A stretch of 64,000 bases of DNA from JACADW01 sp963747985 (lineage in GTDB: Bacteria > Acidobacteriota > UBA6911): positions 124,001 through 188,000 of the forward strand of contig CAVVHG010000006.1 of assembly GCA_963747985.1 (NCBI GenBank), in the 5' to 3' direction. Positions 62,687-64,000 of this stretch are shown piece after piece. The position numbers and the translations under genes are program-made. Positions within the stretch are counted from its first letter, which is position 1. The number at the start of each line of letters is the position of its first letter. The notes beneath the pieces are model-generated. The model was not told the origin of the DNA and searched no databases. It was given only the letters and a program-made list of their open reading frames with translations.

Positions 62687-64000
62687 AGACCATAAAACTG
62701 AAGATCAACGGAATCGAAACTGAAGCCGAGGACAGGACCCCGATCCTGGCCATCGCGGAAAAGCTCGGGATCAGGATTCCCACCCTGTGCCATCACCCGA
62801 TCCTGGAGCCCTACGGCGTCTGCCGGATCTGCACGGTTGAAGTCCGGGTTGGCAGGCGCATACGCATGGTCACCGCCTGCAACTACCCGGCGACCAACGG
62901 CATCGAAGTGCTTACCGACAGCGAGCGGGTGCGGCGCGACCGGCGCATGATCCTCGAATGGTTCATGTCGCGCTGCGGACACGTGCCCGTCATCGAGAAG
63001 CTCGCAGCGGAGTACGGCATTACGGAGCCGCGCTTCGGCCGCGGGGACGAAGAGTGCATCCTGTGCGGGCTCTGCGTCCGCGTCTGTTCCGAGGTTGTGG
63101 GTGCCCACGCGCTGGGATTCTTCAACCGCGGCACCACGCGCGTCGTCTCGACTGCCTACGACGAGACCTCGCCGAAATGCATTTCATGCGGCGCGTGTGC
63201 CTATGTCTGCCCGACCGGATGCATCAAGATCGAGGACGACGAGATGCTGATCCGCAAGGAGCTGCCGCTCGGTCCCATGACGCCCGTTCACATCCCGTTC
63301 ATGCAGGCGATCCCGCACAAGCCGGTCATCGACCGTGACAGCTGCATTCACTTCAAGACCGGGGACTGCAAGATCTGCGAGAAGGTATGTGAGGTCAAGG
63401 CCATCGATCACAGCCAGACGGACCGCGTCGATGAATTCGACGTCGGCGCCGTAATCGTGGCGACCGGGTTCAAGGACTTCGATCCGAGCTGCATGCCGGA
63501 GTACGGTTACGGGAAGTACAACAACGTGTTGACCGGCATCGAGTTCGAGAGGATGAACAGCGCTTCCGGGCCGACCGGCGGCCGCATCCTCATGGCCGAC
63601 GGAGGGGAGCCGAAATCGGTAGGTATCGTTCATTGCGTGGGGAGCCGCGACCGGCGCCATCACGAGTATTGTTCGCGTGTCTGCTGCATGTACGCGCTGA
63701 AGTTTGCCCACCTGATCAAGGAAAAGACGGGTGCGGAAGTGTACAACTTCTACATCGACATGCGCTGCTTCGGCAAGGGCTACGAGGAGTTCTATCACAG
63801 GCTGCTCGAGGAGGAGGTCAGGTTCGTAAGAGGCCGGGCGGCTTCGGTGAGCGACTTCCCGCTCAATCACACCGAGGTCGGCAAACTCGTGGTCCGCGTT
63901 GAGGACACGCTGATCGGCCAGGTGCGCCGGATACCGGTGGACATGGTCGTACTGGCAACCGGACTGGAGCCCCGGGACGATGCGAAGGACCTGGCCCGCA
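62683..64000 (+). CDS. NuoG/HydA-type ferredoxin module fused to the C-terminal half of HdrA, 3' end outside window
   Basis: The open frame runs off the window (439 codons seen). Residues 1-75 are a [2Fe-2S] domain (Cys36, 47, 50, 66). A His/Cys-type segment (RCGH, about 97-100) is followed by two [4Fe-4S] motifs (Cys125-135 and Cys166-176), as at the N-terminus of HydA/NuoG. From about residue 200 it becomes HdrA: VHIPFMQAIPHKPVIDRDSC, CKICEKVCEVKAIDH, GAVIVATGFKDFDP and YCSRVCCMYALKFAH. It supplies the half lacking in 55235-56089 and wires it to the NADH module. Confidence 0.87.
   Translation, partial: MKTIKLKINGIETEAEDRTPILAIAEKLGIRIPTLCHHPILEPYGVCRICTVEVRVGRRIRMVTACNYPATNGIEVLTDSERVRRDRRMILEWFMSRCGHVPVIEKLAAEYGITEPRFGRGDEECILCGLCVRVCSEVVGAHALGFFNRGTTRVVSTAYDETSPKCISCGACAYVCPTGCIKIEDDEMLIRKELPLGPMTPVHIPFMQAIPHKPVIDRDSCIHFKTGDCKICEKVCEVKAIDHSQTDRVDEFDVGAVIVATGFKDFDPSCMPEYGYGKYNNVLTGIEFERMNSASGPTGGRILMADGGEPKSVGIVHCVGSRDRRHHEYCSRVCCMYALKFAHLIKEKTGAEVYNFYIDMRCFGKGYEEFYHRLLEEEVRFVRGRAASVSDFPLNHTEVGKLVVRVEDTLIGQVRRIPVDMVVLATGLEPRDDAKDLAR

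Overview
This is a GC-rich bacterial chromosome segment. The gene set (mreBCD-mrdA-rodA followed by an RNase E/G gene, a DUF1844 protein, GatC/GatA, secreted proteins that join a carboxypeptidase-regulatory-like domain to TPRs, and a large anaerobic iron-sulfur redox locus) best fits an anaerobic or facultative member of the Acidobacteriota or a close relative. No rRNA or phylogenetic test is possible here, so that placement is inference.

Layout. 1-9.2 kb: a secreted protein cut by the window edge, a Gfo/Idh/MocA dehydrogenase, a PreA-PreT type iron-sulfur flavoprotein fusion, and a RecB-like nuclease/superfamily 1 helicase. 9.5-17.5 kb: two TPR secretory proteins, RNase HII, a class V aminotransferase, a cytidylate-kinase-like protein, a HisKA-only protein and a PpiD/SurA-type chaperone. 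17.8-27.4 kb: a GAF-GGDEF diguanylate cyclase, the rod-shape/elongasome operon mreB-mreC-mreD-mrdA-rodA, and RNase E/G. 27.4-34.4 kb: mazG, DUF1844, ribF, gatC, gatA, a small coiled-coil secreted protein, rsmI and pdxJ. 34.4-38.1 kb: a repeat-rich, eroded zone with a MITE-like nested hairpin element, tRNA-Ser(GCU), an internally deleted mltF relic, a sulfatase, an hsdR N-terminal scrap and a DUF3795 protein. 38.1-48.4 kb: a sugar/sugar-alcohol oxidation cluster, DUF4416, queC, an ABC-F ATPase, wecB, a zinc-ribbon protein, an M20 peptidase relic and a cupin.

48.4-64 kb is the most interesting part. A double-receiver regulator, an NtrC-type sigma-54 activator and its membrane histidine kinase lie on the minus strand. 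Divergently transcribed is a long operon: hdrC, hdrB, an N-terminal half of hdrA, a DRTGG protein, an anti-sigma-like ATPase, an [FeFe]-hydrogenase-domain protein, a second DRTGG protein, PHP, a second ATPase, nuoE/hndA-like, hndB-like and nuoF/hndC-like genes. It ends in a protein whose N-terminus is NuoG/HydA-like and whose C-terminus is the missing half of HdrA. The order resembles Hnd/Hfs [FeFe]-hydrogenase operons, but within this window the catalytic HydA position is taken by an HdrA fusion. I infer an NADH-linked, probably electron-bifurcating Hdr complex under sigma-54 and possibly Crp/Fnr control.

Dispersed repeats are prominent: three copies of a GATCGG-rich inverted repeat, a 280-bp nested hairpin element, a 23-bp perfect inverted repeat after rodA, and two GCAGAG-type hairpins. 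The PHP and second ATPase genes carry seven single-base frameshifts in about 1 kb, unlike anything else in the window; consensus error is the most likely reason.
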